From NCBI GenBank assembly GCA_013397865.1, contig VZTI01002345.1, positions 1,894,333 through 1,958,332 of the forward strand: a DNA stretch of 64,000 nucleotides, in the 5' to 3' direction. The DNA is from Struthidea cinerea. Its lineage: Eukaryota > Chordata > Aves > Passeriformes > Corcoracidae. Under the pieces are notes generated by a model. That model was not told the DNA's origin. It made no database searches and saw nothing but the letters and a program-made list of their open reading frames with translations. A program made the position numbers and the translations under genes. Position 1 is the first letter of the stretch, and every line of letters begins with the position of its first letter. Below, piece by piece: positions 44,001 to 58,100 of the stretch.

Positions 44001-44854
44001 CCTGCCACTCACCATCCTCTCCAACAAGCAGACCCGGGGTCAGCCCCCTTCTTCCCTGACCCAAGCTAACACATCGGGCAGAGGTCTGCCCAAACTGTGC
44101 TGTCTAAGGGGGCTCTGGAAGCAAGGGCACGTTGCTGGTCACAGCCCCCCCATACACAGCTCCTGCAAACATCCTGCACTGATGCACCTCCATGAGCACA
44201 CAGAGATACTGGTCTTGACCAGCGACCTGGGGGACCATAGCCACCTCTCATGAGCAGTCGAGGTACAAGGACAGCTGGTGTGCGCTGGCCTGGCAGTCCC
44301 AGGTTCTTGGGCCAGAGCACGGCTGTGCTACACCTCTCCCCATGGGGCACATGCTGGGCAATGCTCAGCTTTGGGGCTGAGGACCCTGAACATAAACACG
44401 GTAAGAAAAAAAGTCTCCCTGCCCAGATCCACTAACAGCCCTCCATTTTTTTTTGTCTTGCCCTCCCGAATTCCTGGAGCTGGTTCTCAATAGAATGTGG
44501 GAGCACCAGCAAATACTGATGCTGGCCTGCCCTTCCCTGTGCATCAGACAAGAGGAAGCCAAGGGAGTCAGGCACAGGCAGCACAGGGGCAGGAGACAGT
44601 CACATTGACAATTACTGAATAAACTGTTAATATGAGCTCAGGAAATATGCCTGCTCCACATTCACAAGTGGTCATTCTGTGGCAGATGCGAAGGGCTGCT
44701 CAGTGCTAGCTCTCTTAGTACACATAATTGAGAGATCCACAGTGGCTGAAGCACAAACAAGGCACCCATTCAGGAGATCAGGCACTGCTAAAACCCATCG
44801 TGCCCACCCCACAGTGAAGGGACTGCACCAGCACCCACTCACTGACTGCAAGGA

Positions 44855-44894
44855 TGAATAAGGAAAATCCAAGTTGAATAAGGAAAATCCAAGT
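44855..44894. repeat. 20-bp perfect tandem duplication
   Basis: Two identical adjacent 20-base copies (44855-44874 and 44875-44894) start TGAATAAGG and end CCAAGT. Confidence 0.95.
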
Positions 44895-47455
44895 GACACG
44901 CCTACAGGCTCTGGCATCCTTCCGGAGTACGCCCAGGTATCAAGAGGCAAGGGAAGAAAAAAGGAAGAGAATGAAACAGTTATGAGGAAACGAGTCTAAT
45001 TTAATAGCCAGGCTTCTGCAATGCACGCTACCAGAGCAGCCCCAGACCACAATAAACACACTGTTCCCCTATCAGGGCTCACTGTGCCTCTGCACACCCA
45101 CCACAGCTCCTGCCAGACAGTGTCAGGCTGTGTCATTGGCCACTGTCAGCAGAGGAAAAAGCCCTGCTGCACCAGGAGCCCCGGGGGCATGGCCAGGGAG
45201 GGAGCAGCCAGTGCCCGAGCCCCGGCCACTGCCCAGCACAGCCTCTGGGCAAAGGGCACCGAAGCAGAGCTGAGTGTGAGATGCTGAGCAGACCGTGGCT
45301 GCACGCGGCTCTGCCTGTCCGCTGGCACTGACCTGTCAGGCTCATTGGCCTGACCTCCACTGCTGACAGTGCCTCCGAAGTACTCAGGCAGCCAGTGACA
45401 GCTCACCTGTCACCGGTGTGGTGCTTTCTGTGAGGATCCATTTCTCCAGGCACAAGGGATGCCTATGAGGACAAGCCTGGAGCTTCCCTCCAGCTCAGCT
45501 CTGCCAAAACCTGCTGGATTCACCACCAGCCCTCAAGACCTCTCCACACTGGTAAGCCTTTATGCAGAACTCTCCCTGTCCCTCTGCCTGTTTGCATTTG
45601 GGATCAAGCTTTCAAACCCATTACCCATTCCCTCATGCCCACACTCTGCTCCTGATGCCCTTAAGCATTATCTGGTCATTTTGAGATCCCAAAGTATCAG
45701 GTGGTCTCTTAATGTTTTTCAGAGTGATGCTGCAGAAAGAAAGGCAGGCAGCACTTCCAGAAGGCTGCTGAACCCAGCCAAGAACAGTGCTCACCTCGCT
45801 AACAAAGCACAAGAGCATAATTAGGGGAGCACAGAAGCAGGTGGATGGTTTTACTGCTTTTTCCCTTGTAAAAGAAGAGACACTAATTGCCGTGGTGTTT
45901 AATCAGAAGCTCATGTTTCCTCCTTACTAATGTACCACACAACAGCATGGAAGAACCCATGGCTAGAGTCACAAGGAGGGATAGTTAGCTGCCAGCTACA
46001 TTGTGATTCCCTGCGGTCTGTGGCTAAGAACTGACATACCAATAGCTACCAGTTTACCAAAATCTGTCTAGTCAGCAGCTGAGGCTTTCCTCCCCACTTG
46101 TACCTGATACAACATACTGGCCATCTCCATACAGACCTCCTTGTTTTTAGAGGTGGCAGAGACACCACAGAGATGGTGTATGTGGGCTCCTGCAGGGGGA
46201 TTGGGGTGGGCATGGCTCACACCAAGAAAAAAATATGGGATCTCCAGTCTACCTGGCCAAGGAAAGGATTTTATGACAAAAGCACAAAGACTGAGTAATT
46301 CTGACTCAACCAACAGTTCTGTTAACAGGTATTTTGTGAAATCTGGACAAGATTTTAGTCTTCCACCTCTCTTTCTGCAGAAAAACATACTGTGGACAGC
46401 AAGAGGAGAAATACTTTGATTACTTTTCCAAACAGCCAAAGAAAAGGAACCAATAAAAAGTCTCTCAACAGACACACAAGATCTGAAATTACTATTTTCC
46501 TGAGCTGGGCACCCCAGCATCAGCACACATGTGGAAAGTAATACCACGTTTAGTGGTCTCTGATGCATGGTGCACAACACGAGACAGTGAAGAGCAACAC
46601 ATCCATACCAAGCTGATGGAGCCATCCCTGAGAAAGCCAAAGCCTTGGCTAACCTCCCCTCCCGGGGTTTTCTCCACTGCGCAACTGACAGACACGCCTG
46701 TTACTTCCCAGTCTTCCATCAATGACTACAGTCTTGCCTGTCATGCTGTCACACACAGCTTTTGACCAGGCTTTTTACAACTCACGTTGGGAATAATTTG
46801 CACAGAAATTTATCTCACACTAACACATGCACCAGTCACTCGGGATGCTGGCCCCTCCACTAAAATGGCTGTCCTAGAAGAGGTAAGAAACTGCTGCAAA
46901 CAGACACAATAGGCAAACTGTGGTTTTTCAGATGTTACTGGCAGAAACCAACTACAAATACTGACTGCAGCACTGTTGAGTACAAGAGGAACAAGGAGGG
47001 AGTGTTTCTGCATCTCCAGAAACACACTAGGCAGTTGAAACAATAGCAGTTGGAAGTACAAATACCCAGTTTTCAAATACATCCTTCATGAAAGCCCAAC
47101 TTGCCCATTGCTTGGGTGACAGAAGCGAGGAAGGCACTGCTCCTCTTGGTTTGTAAGCTCTGTCCCTGCTTCAGTGCTATCAGCTCTGAGATCTAAAGGT
47201 GAGCTACCTGCCAGGCAAAGTGGCTTCTGTTATTCTCTGTACACTCTCATGCTCCAGACCTCCCCCACCTCGAATACAATGCTTTAGATGCTTTAAAGGT
47301 AACGGGACAACACACTCTCAGACCTCTCTCTACTAACAAACATAGCTTAGGTGACAATCTGCCATCCCCATCAGCTGCTACCTGTACTGACATGCAAGAA
47401 GATTCTGGGGCAGAAATCCAGAAAGGAGGAATAAACAGTGCCAACAGTGTCCGGT

Positions 47456-47466
47456 GGGGGGGGGGG
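47456..47466. repeat. Poly(G) run, 11 bases
   Basis: Eleven consecutive G lie within DPYSL3 intron 1. No other feature is attached. Confidence 0.9.
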
Positions 47467-48729
47467 ACACAGTTGGTGAAAAAGGAGACACTAGAGCTGA
47501 GCTTTTATTTCTGCCACTCCATACTAAAACAGAGGAGGCCACCCACCACCTGACTTCACTTCATTGCCTCCCCTGAGTCCCCTGGTCATTTGACCAGAAT
47601 TCTACGGCCATGTCCTCCAGCCCAGCCAGAATATGATAATGCTGCAGAACAGGGCCAGTGAGTCATGGAGGGTCATCCTCAAGCTGTAGAAGTCAGAGGA
47701 GAGAGCTACCTGTAACATCAGTGACACAGACACCATATGCCTGCAGCATTTTCAGCTTCAGCAGAAAAGGAAAGGCTTTAATAGGGATAAATCAAGCAGC
47801 TTGGGAGATTTTGTTACCACTGAGGTGAGAGAGCTCGCACTGGATACCAGAGGAGCAGGCACAAGCCCTGCATATTGATAAAGCACATCATAAAGAAAAA
47901 ACCCCAGGGAATGGGAGAAATCCCACCTGCAGCAGCAGTTGGGGTGTCTCCATGGCGGTCTAAGGATACAGAAAAGGCAAGATGTAAAGCCATAATATTG
48001 CTTGTGAAAGCAACTGAATCTAGGCTGACAAAGAAATTTCTCTTTACAGTGGTCGAGACCTTAGTGCTTCTTTGGGAGCATTTTGTTCGCATTTGTACAT
48101 GCAAAAGAATAATGGAAGTCAAGTGCTTCGCCTTTCCTTTTTCTTCAGAGGACCAGAGCTGTCCTCAATAGAAAAATCAGGAGCTACATGAAGCCAGCAG
48201 AAAACCAACAAGATGAAAGACCAGATTGCCTTCCCAGGAGCAAGCCCTCTGCGGCCTCCGCAGGGCGAGCCCTGGAGCAGAGCTGCCACGGCAAAGATCA
48301 GAGCAGGAAAGCCTCAGAGGGAGCGGCACGGCAGGGTACCGGTGGGACCGGGGCTCCCGCAGCTTCAGGGCCAACCCACCAGCCGCCCCCTCTCCCGGGC
48401 GGACCGGGGCAGGCGGGTCCCTGAGCGCTGCAGCCGCACCGCCGCACCTGATACGGCGAGACCGAGGAGCTGGCTCGGCGGGGATACCGAGAGCGGGGAG
48501 CGCCCTGCGGGAGGCCGGGGCAGCCGCCCGCCCCCTCCGGCCCCGCCCGGGGGGAACCCCCCACCGGCATCGGGTACCGCCGGGCACCGGCCACCGTTGA
48601 CGCTCCGGCGCGGGTTCTGCCCAGCTCAGTTCACCGGCGGGGCCGGGGCACCTGCGCAGGCGGCGGTTCTTTGTCTGCGCGCCGCCGCCCCGCTCCGACC
48701 CGCAACGCCGGACGCCGGCACCGAGCTTC

Positions 48730-48944
48730 NNNNNNNNNNNNNNNNNNNNNNNNNNNNNNNNNNNNNNNNNNNNNNNNNNNNNNNNNNNNNNNNNNNNNNN
48801 NNNNNNNNNNNNNNNNNNNNNNNNNNNNNNNNNNNNNNNNNNNNNNNNNNNNNNNNNNNNNNNNNNNNNNNNNNNNNNNNNNNNNNNNNNNNNNNNNNNN
48901 NNNNNNNNNNNNNNNNNNNNNNNNNNNNNNNNNNNNNNNNNNNN
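48730..48944. other. Assembly gap (215 N)
   Basis: The run of N lies in the centre of a CpG island. Open frames crossing it are meaningless. Its true length is not necessarily 215. Confidence 0.99.
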
Positions 48945-49007
48945 CCCGGGCCCCGAGCAGGGCGCACCGCGCTGCGCCCCGCCCCGCCCCGCCCGGCAGG
49001 TGCCGGC

Positions 49008-49110
49008 ACCGACCCCGGGAACCGACCCCGGGAACCGACCCCGGGAACCGACCCAGGCTCCGGGAACCGACCCCGGGAACCGACCCCGGGAACCGACACA
49101 GGCTCCGGGA
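49008..49110. repeat. GC-rich minisatellite, 13/19-bp units, 45-bp higher-order period
   Basis: Units of ACCGACCCCGGGA (13 bases, A) and a 19-base variant with an AGGCTC insertion (B) are ordered A, A, A, B, A, A, B'. The last six units form two copies of A-A-B, a 45-base period that keeps reading frame on both strands. It lies beside the 48.7-kb gap and the GC boxes. Degenerate copies may continue to about 49,160. Confidence 0.93.
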
Positions 49111-49160
49111 ACCGGGCACCGGCATCGAGCACCGATACCGGCCCCAGGCATCGACGCTGT

Positions 49161-52100
49161 CCAGTCTGCGTCTGCATCCAGCTTGCAGGGACGGCCCACG
49201 GGAGCAGCCACAACCAGGGCTCTGTGCTGGCCAAGACTTTCCATGTAGCACTGGCAAGTACAATGAACGAGGTCTGTAACAGAACAGGCTGTCTCGGGCT
49301 GCTGGCGCGCACCTGCATCACCTCAAACTTTCTTTCACATGCACAAGAATTGGAAACATTAAAAAATAATAAAATACACCACACATCTAGCTTCGGGAAT
49401 CCTACATGCCATGCAAACGCTACAAGTGCTGGCAAGGACTCTTCCACAGACTTCTTCCCTCTTCTCTCTTGTGACTTTGGTAGGAAGGTTTAAATGGTGG
49501 AATTGTTTACAAGTACTCAGTGTGTGCTGAAACAGATGATGCTGAGCCTGGCCCACAGCTGGCCAGGACCATGCCAGCAAGAGCTGTACCACAATGGGAT
49601 GAACTTGTCTACCCATTCCTGCTTGCCACAATCCATTGTCCTAAGTACCATGGCCAGCCTGAACCTTGCTTTCTCTTCCAGGCCAGCTGTGACTCCACTC
49701 ATGTACAGAGCTTTGAACACCATCAGCAAGATATTCCTACAGATCCTGCTGCCAGGCAGCTCCACTAGGAAAATCTTCCAGACACACTTGGCATGGACAT
49801 TGCTCTAAATCCAATTTCTACTTCCTGGCAGAAAAACAAGACATCTGACCTGGGTGACCAACACCCAAACCCTCTCTCCAGTTTGCTTTCTGAACTAGAA
49901 CCTAACAACAGCATCAGGGGCCTGACAAGCACCCTGCTCACCAGTGCATGCACAGGCAGAGCCATCTCACAGCACAACCCCTGACACTGCAGCCAACTGT
50001 GACTGCTACAAAGCCCTGGGAGAAGTGGGTGACAGCAGTGTGGACTGTCGCTGCCACATGCTCTGCAGTAACCCAACCTAAAGCTTCTATTACCCACTGA
50101 GTCTCTTACTCTGTGCTTCTGCTGAAGTTCTTGGATAGTTTTACTGGATATGTATTTATTCTAAACCCAAAAATATTTCACCAGTTTGAAGTCAAAGTCA
50201 GCATATGCTCAACAACTTACTTACTACTACCAGGACTGTGAGAACATTGACTAATTGCGAGGGCTGCTTGGCCCTTCTGTTTCCCTGTCCCAGCTCCTAT
50301 GCCACTGCTGGTGAGCTGCTGCACCCCCGCAGTCAGAAGAGATGGCTGGGAACCTTCCCCTCCATGGCAGATCCATGGGCAGGGGATGTCTGCAAGCACC
50401 AGGCAGGGAATGGGGGAGCAGTGCTGAGCCAGAGCCTCTGCAACTAAGAAGCCTGTGAGGAGAAGATCAGGTACCAGACCACACTGTTCTTGTCACACAA
50501 CTGCAATGCTTCAAGAACAGGTCCTGGTCTCTACTGAAATTACACTGGCATGGGCTGGGAGGTGAGAAAGAGCCTCAACTTCTATCACCAAACTTCTCAA
50601 AACTTCATTCACACATTTTCTGGAAAGTTCATGAGTATCCCCATGCCTGCTGGTGCCACACTAACTTTGTCTAGACTCAGTAACAGGAAGAGCAGCAGTT
50701 AATAATAGATAAATGACTATGCAGATGCTGCTGACTTCAACACTTGGACAGTTTCAAGAGCCAAGCTTGCATCAGCCCCCTGGATGCTGGCCAGCCACAG
50801 TGACTTCAGACCCCTCGTTTGAAGAGATGGTGCTTTCCTCACGGTTGCTATGTGACACTCATGCAAATACAATCAAACACCCTGCCCTGGGCCCAAAACA
50901 TTCAAAACAGAAAAAAACTTTTCCATAGGATCTCTTCCAGGTGCAGTGTGTGAGGCCCTACTCACATGCTTCAAAATATTCTCTATGAGAAGCATGGTCA
51001 ATTTGAAAGTTACTTAAAATGGCAATCCTCAGAGCTCAAAACCTCCTCATGGCAGCAGATGTTTGTGGACAGCCACGAGTGACAGGAGCAGGGTGAGGAG
51101 CACCAGTGGTGTGAACACAGAATAGAAGGCCCACGCTGCTGCAAGTGCTTTGGCACCAAAACAGACCCAGCTCTGACTGTGGCCCACCAGCACTCAGCGG
51201 CCTCTGTGGGGACCAGGAGGCTCCTGACCCAGCTCTAACACAAAGGACAAAAGCAGATCCCACCAGCCCTATGTGTCTGTGACCAATGACTCTTATACAG
51301 GCACAACCAATGTTCAGTGAATATCACCAGTCATGAAACAATCTGGGCTCAAATATCATAATGTTCAGCAGATTTGCCAGGCCAGCCCATCCCCATGCAT
51401 ACAATCTCCTCCTCCCCATACATATTCTTTGCATGGAACCATCCCTTCCACTCTCCTAGCAGTTTTCAGGAGTTAAGTTACCTCAGAGGCAGTGAATCTA
51501 AAGGACAGAAACACCATCCCTGCACCAAAGTGGGAAGTCCCGTGCCCCCAGAACAGCTCCTGCATCCCACAGGCACAAAGAGAAGGTGTCGTGGCAAGGG
51601 AGAGGCTGTTTCTTCTCTTTGCCAGAAATAAATGATGTTGAAACCAAACATGTCAAATGGTGTACACTAATATGTGTACACAAGTGACTGCTGCTTCAAG
51701 GCCAATTAATTCAATTTTAGCCTGATGCTGCAGAGCAATGAAGTGCTCTTGAGCTGGGAGGCTCAACAAGTGTTTTTCCTGGGGCTGGGTTGGCTCAGTA
51801 ACCCATACGAGGCCAGGACTGGGAGGGAGCTGCAAGCCGTAGGGGCTGGCCCAGCACACTATGGGACTGGTCACTGCTGGGGCCCCTGTCCCTCTGTTCA
51901 GCACCGCTGCCAGCAGCAGCAGTGACCAGCTGACAGGTTTCACCCCTGACAGCTCTGCTGGAGAAATCACCTCTCTCCAGTTCCTCCCTCAAAAGGCACA
52001 ATGGAAATGTTCATGCTGCAGGCAGTGGCATCCCTCCCTCTTCCGGCTGCACCTGGGCTGGAAGAGCCTGCTCACCCAGAAGGCCATCCCTGGCAACACA

Positions 52101-55100
52101 CCAATGCCAAGTCTGCAGGGACATGGCTCCCGCTTCACTCTCGGCTCCTTTTGTGGCATGAGCTTTGGCTGCACAAGAGCTTCTGTACTTCCACTGAAAC
52201 AACTCAGTTCCATCTCAGCTCAGCCTGAGTCCCTAAAACACAGGCACCCATCTAGTTCCCTTTAACATGCAGAGCAAGAACTAGAAAGGTCTGAACCCTC
52301 TGCTTAGTATGACCTCCCCCCCACCCCCCGAGCTGTACAGAAACATCTGATACTGGATTCAAATCTGTGTGCTGTAAAATGGAGCTCAGCTGTTCCCAGG
52401 AGAGCAATGGAAAAGATGCTGGATCGAACCCACAGCCGAGAGCCAGCCCAGCTGAACAAGCCAAGGTCGAACTATAATTTCCAGCTTCTCAACCCTGTCT
52501 CCAGGAAGGCTGCTGACATGTTTGGGTTTTGTTTCTTTCTCCCATTTACTCCAGCCACTTGCAACAACTGCTCCCCAGCAGAAATACCAACCTTCTCTGC
52601 TTTCCACCTCTTAGCAGAGGTGACGATGTCCATGTAGGGAAATCTTCTGCCTGAAATAAAGCAACAGAGCACATGCGGCTCCAGATGGTCTCCACCATGG
52701 TTTTCCTCACAATTAGGGCTGTCAGTGACCAGATTTGTTCTCACCTGGACCATCTCTGAAGAGCAGACCACACATACGAAATTACTTTTCTGGGTCTCAT
52801 CACAAAACCTCCCTGTTTTTGTTGCCATTTACAATGGCACCAACACTTTACAGTCTTTCTCTAGGTCTGTTTGCTTGTACTTTTGAGCTGAATCTCTTTT
52901 TGTCCTTCCTGGCTCATGTCTCTGAGCCTTCCACACCACATCACAATGGTTCCTTCCCAACCGATATTCACAACATCACTGTCGCCTGCACACATGCTGT
53001 ACCTCTCCTCTCAGGTCACTAAAGATACTGGAGAAGAGTCACTTCCAGCACAGATGCAGACAGCTCTCCACTAAACAAGTCATGCACCCTCCCTTTAAGC
53101 CCCACGCAATTTTCCTGTGGAGCCATATCTGCCAAGCTAATTCCAAGCTCCCCCTCCGGTGCAGGCATCCCAGCTAACAGGGTGCACACAAGGCCAGACC
53201 ATTTCAGGGTCCCCTCCCTTCACACACAAGTGCTCAGCTTCTTCTGACTGCCTCAACCTATGTGTCTGGTGCGGAGGGTGCCGCCAGTTGGCCGCTGCCC
53301 AGCCACCGTGGGACTTCAGCTGCTTGGACAGGACGGCAAGAAAAACCTTCCTGCAAAAGGAAAGCAGCATGAGCACCACAAAGCACCCCCTGCCCTCCCT
53401 GAGCAGGGCAGCACAGCTCTGAGTGACCACCTCAGCACTGCACTGAATCCTCCTGAAAGAGCCATGTCCCAGCATCTGGCAAGGCACTGTCCATCGGGAA
53501 ACAAAAGCCCCCAAAAGCTGGCCCACCTTGTGGCTGCACATATCGGAGACAAACACTTCTCCAGTCTGGGCAGGCAGAGCCGGGCAGCTGGAGGTACTAA
53601 CATCTTAGATAAAAAGAAAAGGAAAAGATTATTTTGGACAGTGCCAACTATTTTGCTGCAGCCAAACCACAATGTTTAATTTCAATTTAAACCTACTGAA
53701 GTTTGCATTTGACACTGTCAACTATGTTAATAAAAAATGTTTAGAGGAGTTTCCAACAACAAAGCCTCTTCCAAATGAGAAAGCAGTAAGCCTTGTCTTG
53801 CAAATCTCAAATCTCAAGTGTCACACAAATTTGTGAGAACAAGAACCATGTCCACATGGCTCATGCAGTTAGTTTGGCTCCCGAAATATGTTTGTGGATT
53901 GACTACTACCTGCCAAGAGGTGACACCTCTCCAACACCCGTGTCAGGACCACAGATGCCCAGCAACCAGCTCTTCATCCCTCTGCCTCATCCTACTGTGG
54001 TGTGACAGGGACAGAGGCCCCTCGTACCCTGCTGGGCCTCACCAGCCATGTCAGAGGAGAGATGCTGCTCTCTCCTGCAGCAGAAAACACCTGCTGCATT
54101 GCTGTTGTCATGTCCTGCTGCAGGCTTTTTCCTTGTGGCACCCCCCCACCAGAGCACTGAGCGAGCCCACAGCTGGCCTGCGGACCACAGGAGAAGCTAA
54201 CCGCAGCTACTCTGGAAGCTGCTCCTGAAAACAGCTCTTTCTTGATGAAGCACCAGGTGAGGCCTTTCTGTGTTTTCTGACAACCTCAAAAAACATACAC
54301 AGTATAAAAAAGAGCATCACCTCTCCTACCTGCTACAATGGGCTATCACTAGAGAATCTTGCATGTGGTACTTCATGGCATACTTGGTGATGCCCACTGC
54401 TCCCCTAAAATGTACCACGGCCACGTTCTACTATCAGTTGTTCAATGTGGAGAAAAAATATCACTGAGTTTTCATTTTAAACAAGTCTCCTGGGGTATTA
54501 TTTTACAAAGGTGAAGAGCATTATAAACCCTATCATGGATGTAGAAAAGAACTCCTTGCCCTGCTTATGAGCCCCTTTTAAACAACCAGACCAGAATCGC
54601 TCTCAACGTCGGGGTCATGGCACTAGAGAAAGATACCAACAGAAACCCTCCTCTGGCAGGTCGTGCCAGCAGTCTACCCTGAGCCCCTGCCATGTTCCTG
54701 GGGATATCTGCTTCAAGCAGGCTGAGAACAGGCTATGTCAATGCAGGGCTGGCTATCTCTTTTATACCCAGTTTCTTTCCTGCTTAATAATTCCATAAAG
54801 ACCAACATGTCCTGGGAAGAGCATGAGGTTTTCAAGACCACATCAGCCCAAAATAACACTCACAGCATCGTATCAAAGCTCTGGCACTGCAAGATTGGCC
54901 TCCCACCTCAGTGCCCCAGATGAAGTGGCCAGGTACCCCAGAGGCCACTCCTGCCAGACAGCTCCTTGCTCCCACTGCACTGCCCACACACTGGGACCAG
55001 CCACTTCCAAAGCCTTGACCACGCTGAGCTGAGAACAAGGACAGAAGGAAACCAAGGACTATTGCCACAAGGCAGTGTGAAAAATCAAACTACTTCCATA

Positions 55101-58100
55101 CTAGGGTAAGTTTTGTGATAAAACATAAGCTCTTTGCAGCAAGCAGGAACTCTTCAACTGAATCCCTAATTTCTCTGGAAATCTAGGCCTACTGCATAAC
55201 TCCCATGGAATCCAATATCTGTCTTCTTACACAGGGGGGTGGGATAACAAACTCAGCAGTTTTGTGTAAGTGCTGGCAATAACCTCTGTCCTAGCATGAG
55301 CAGCCAAAGAACTGACTCTTATTGCTGTGCTTCAGGCATCAGATTTCTTAAAAAACACAAACACATACATGTGGGATTTTTTTTCAATAAAGACCTGAAT
55401 ATTTAGCATTCAACTCCATTAACTGTAATGCAAGTTTAACTGTTGTATTTGTTTTGTGGGAACTAGTCCAGTGGGTTGGATTTGTTCCTATTGTTTGTAA
55501 AAGTAACAGAAATAATGTAACTCAAAATTATTCTCTTATAAAAAGAACAAGTAAAACCAAAACACAGATGCTGAATGGGGTGATACTGAGGTGATGAATT
55601 AATGCTATCGAAGTGCTTTAGGATCCCATCCACAAATTCAGGATTTTAAACTGTGCTAAAGGCAGCGCACAACTGCAACTTCCGATTGCGCCAAGTTGCC
55701 TCGAGAGGCACAGACTGCCGCTGGCTTGGTGTTACTGCTATAAATTACTGGCATTGGAAACCAAAAAGCTGAATGCTGAAGTCAGAGCACATTTTATAAG
55801 AGTCAGGAAAATGAAGAGAGAATCAAGTTAGTCCAAGCTTTGTTCTCTATTTGAGGCAGCCCTGCCTGTATTTCCAGGGTGTATCACAAGTTGACATCTA
55901 AGTGGTATCACACAATCAGACATGTATGACACTGGCTGACTGCAGGAAAAAGCCAAGGACTGGCTCCTGCCGGTCTTCTGGAGGGAGCAAACTCTTTGCC
56001 TGCTTTCACTGCCTGCTAGTTTCCCTTGTGTTCCTTTTCCCCTTCTTCCCCAGCCAACAGAGCTGCCCCAGCCTGCAGTAAAGCCACAATCCCATGTTTG
56101 TGGGACCACAGCCAGTTGCCTTGGAAATGACAACTTAGCTGCAGAACCGCGCAGAAGGAAGGACAGACAAAGCATCTGGGGGTTAGCGCCACATGCTCCT
56201 GCCTGTATGACTGGACAGGAGCATGAAAATGCAGGGTCTCTGCATGGCTGAGCAGTGAGGAGGGACTTGGAGGAGGCCTCTACAGGCTTCTGGTTGACCT
56301 TCCCAGACACCAGGCACAAAGTATAAGGCTCCTTCCCTGCTTCTCAAAGCCCTGCTGTCTCTGCAGATGCCCAGTACTGCGGTTCTCCAGTACCTGTTCA
56401 CGCATCACCAGCCCTCCATGAACATCCTGGCCACAGGATGTCCGTGGGGTGAAGGGTGTTGTCTGTGACCTACACAGAAACTCTCTTTTTACTTCGTGAT
56501 AGTAAAGTGAACATCGTAATCCACTCTGGCTAAACAAATAGCATGACAGCTCTCAAAGAAAACTGCAGGACACTTCACAAGGGTAGAGTCCACACTGGCT
56601 ATTACTGATGAAAACCTGCACTGAGTTAAATCACTCTTGTTAAAAATGGTCTCTGCGAATAGCCCAGATCAGCACTGAATCTGGCCCCCCAGTGTTGTTC
56701 CTCCAAATCTTAAGTGTTGTGCAACAACAACTCTTGCTGCAGCAGAACTTAGTAGCAGGGAAAGGGACCTCCTGCTTTGAGCAAAGAGCACCTGAACAGC
56801 GCATCTCTTGTTCCCCAGGAAGCCCACCAGCCCACAGAGGCAGCCCCCCATAGCCGCAGCCTCCACAGTAGTCCCCCCCTGGCCCCTACCCTAATGACTG
56901 TCACTCTCTGTCCCTAAATCCACTGGCAAAGCTCAAACTCCCACTGACAGAGCAAAGGCACAGCTCCCAACTGCTCTGAGCTATATCCCCACTATGACTT
57001 CAATGCACCCCAATATGCAGCCCAGTTTTGTCCTTCCAATAGACTCTGTGATCAAACAAAGTGAGGTTGGACCATGTGCCTGGGTCTGTATTATGCTGTC
57101 CAGCTGCATGACACCACGTGTTATCACCAGGCATTTATTCACTGCAGTTGTCTCCCTGTAGAAATGTTGGTGCTTTAATTGTAATTAATGTCATTATAGG
57201 AAAAAATAAAAAAAAGCAAACAAAAAAACTCACAAACAAACAAACAAGGTGTATTGGTCTGTTGTACTTCCAAGAAACTGTTCACTGCGAAAATTAGAAG
57301 ATCGATCTCTGTCTGTTGCCCTGGGCGCAGGCAGGTCTCTTACTTTCAGCTTCCCTAATAAAGTTTCTTGGGCAAGAGTAGATGACTTGAGCTCTCTCTG
57401 TGTTTCTTAATCTATGAAATTATTCAAAGTTCAATTTGCCTTGACAAAAGTGCCTTTGTGTGCCCCAAGTCTGCAGAGTCCAACACAGGCAAACTCCCCA
57501 AGGCTCTGCAGGCAGTGGGGCTCAGTATGCACAATTCATTTCCCATTGGACTGTCCTATTCTGGGACACTCCAAAGCTTGAAAGCCACAGTACCAAGTCA
57601 TACAATTCCTTCTAGCCATGCACACACAAAAACACATGTATGAAGTTGCCCACCCTCTTAGGCAAGATGTGCAGATAAAAGGGATTTGGTTCCTGATGCT
57701 TATCAGCTGAAGGCCTTGGAGGAAGGAATCTAGAGGCAGAAATCATCAGGAAGAGAGGAGCTGCTGAAGGAAATCCTCAAAACACCAGAGATAAGGGTCT
57801 ACGTAAGACCTTAAAAGGGAAGAAGACTTTTTTGAATTTTTGGCACAGCTAATAAAGAAAAGCCCACAGCAAAGCATGCAGACAGGCTGTCAGGAGCTTC
57901 AGCTTCTTTTCCAACAAGCAGCAGCATTAAATTGTTAACGCAGTGGTCAGCTCTGCAGCTGCTACTTAAACCATGTGGACAAGGTTGGTACTGACAGGAA
58001 TAATATTAATTTTGTTCCAGACTCTGTAAAACTGCTGTAAAGGAGCAAAGCTCAAGAACATGAACTGAGAAGTATGCCAGTAAGAAACCAAAAAGCAGAG

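Larger units (their letters stand above)
42439..48180 (-). other. DPYSL3: DPYSL3 intron 1, proximal part
   Basis: The stretch contains no recognised coding exon of DPYSL3. It includes a GC-rich patch at 43.69-44.0 kb, a 20-bp tandem pair at 44855-44894 and an 11-base G run at 47456-47466. It is intron if transcription starts at 48.7 kb or further out, which is inferred. Confidence 0.45.
48240..49160 (-). promoter_or_regulatory. DPYSL3: CpG island, likely DPYSL3 promoter with first exon in gap
   Basis: Nearly 1 kb of very GC- and CpG-rich sequence surrounds a 215-base N gap at 48730-48944. A cluster of GC boxes (CCCCGCCCCGCCC type) lies at 48976-48993. It is the nearest strong island upstream of exon 2 on the minus strand, 6 kb away. 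The 13-residue first exon of the short isoform was not found anywhere visible, so it may sit in this gap. On the minus strand just past the gap a CAG|GTGCCC donor-like word is visible near 48652. Strand and gene assignment are inference. Confidence 0.55.

Noticed and set aside
43820..44008. MAGEPGTTQ frame as a DPYSL3 first coding exon
   Set aside because: Its donor leaves phase 1, and joining to exon 2 would create an immediate stop.
48177..49493. Very long open frames on both strands at 48.2-49.5 kb
   Set aside because: They exist because 215 N carry no stops and the flanks are GC-rich with a 45-bp in-frame minisatellite. No family resemblance.
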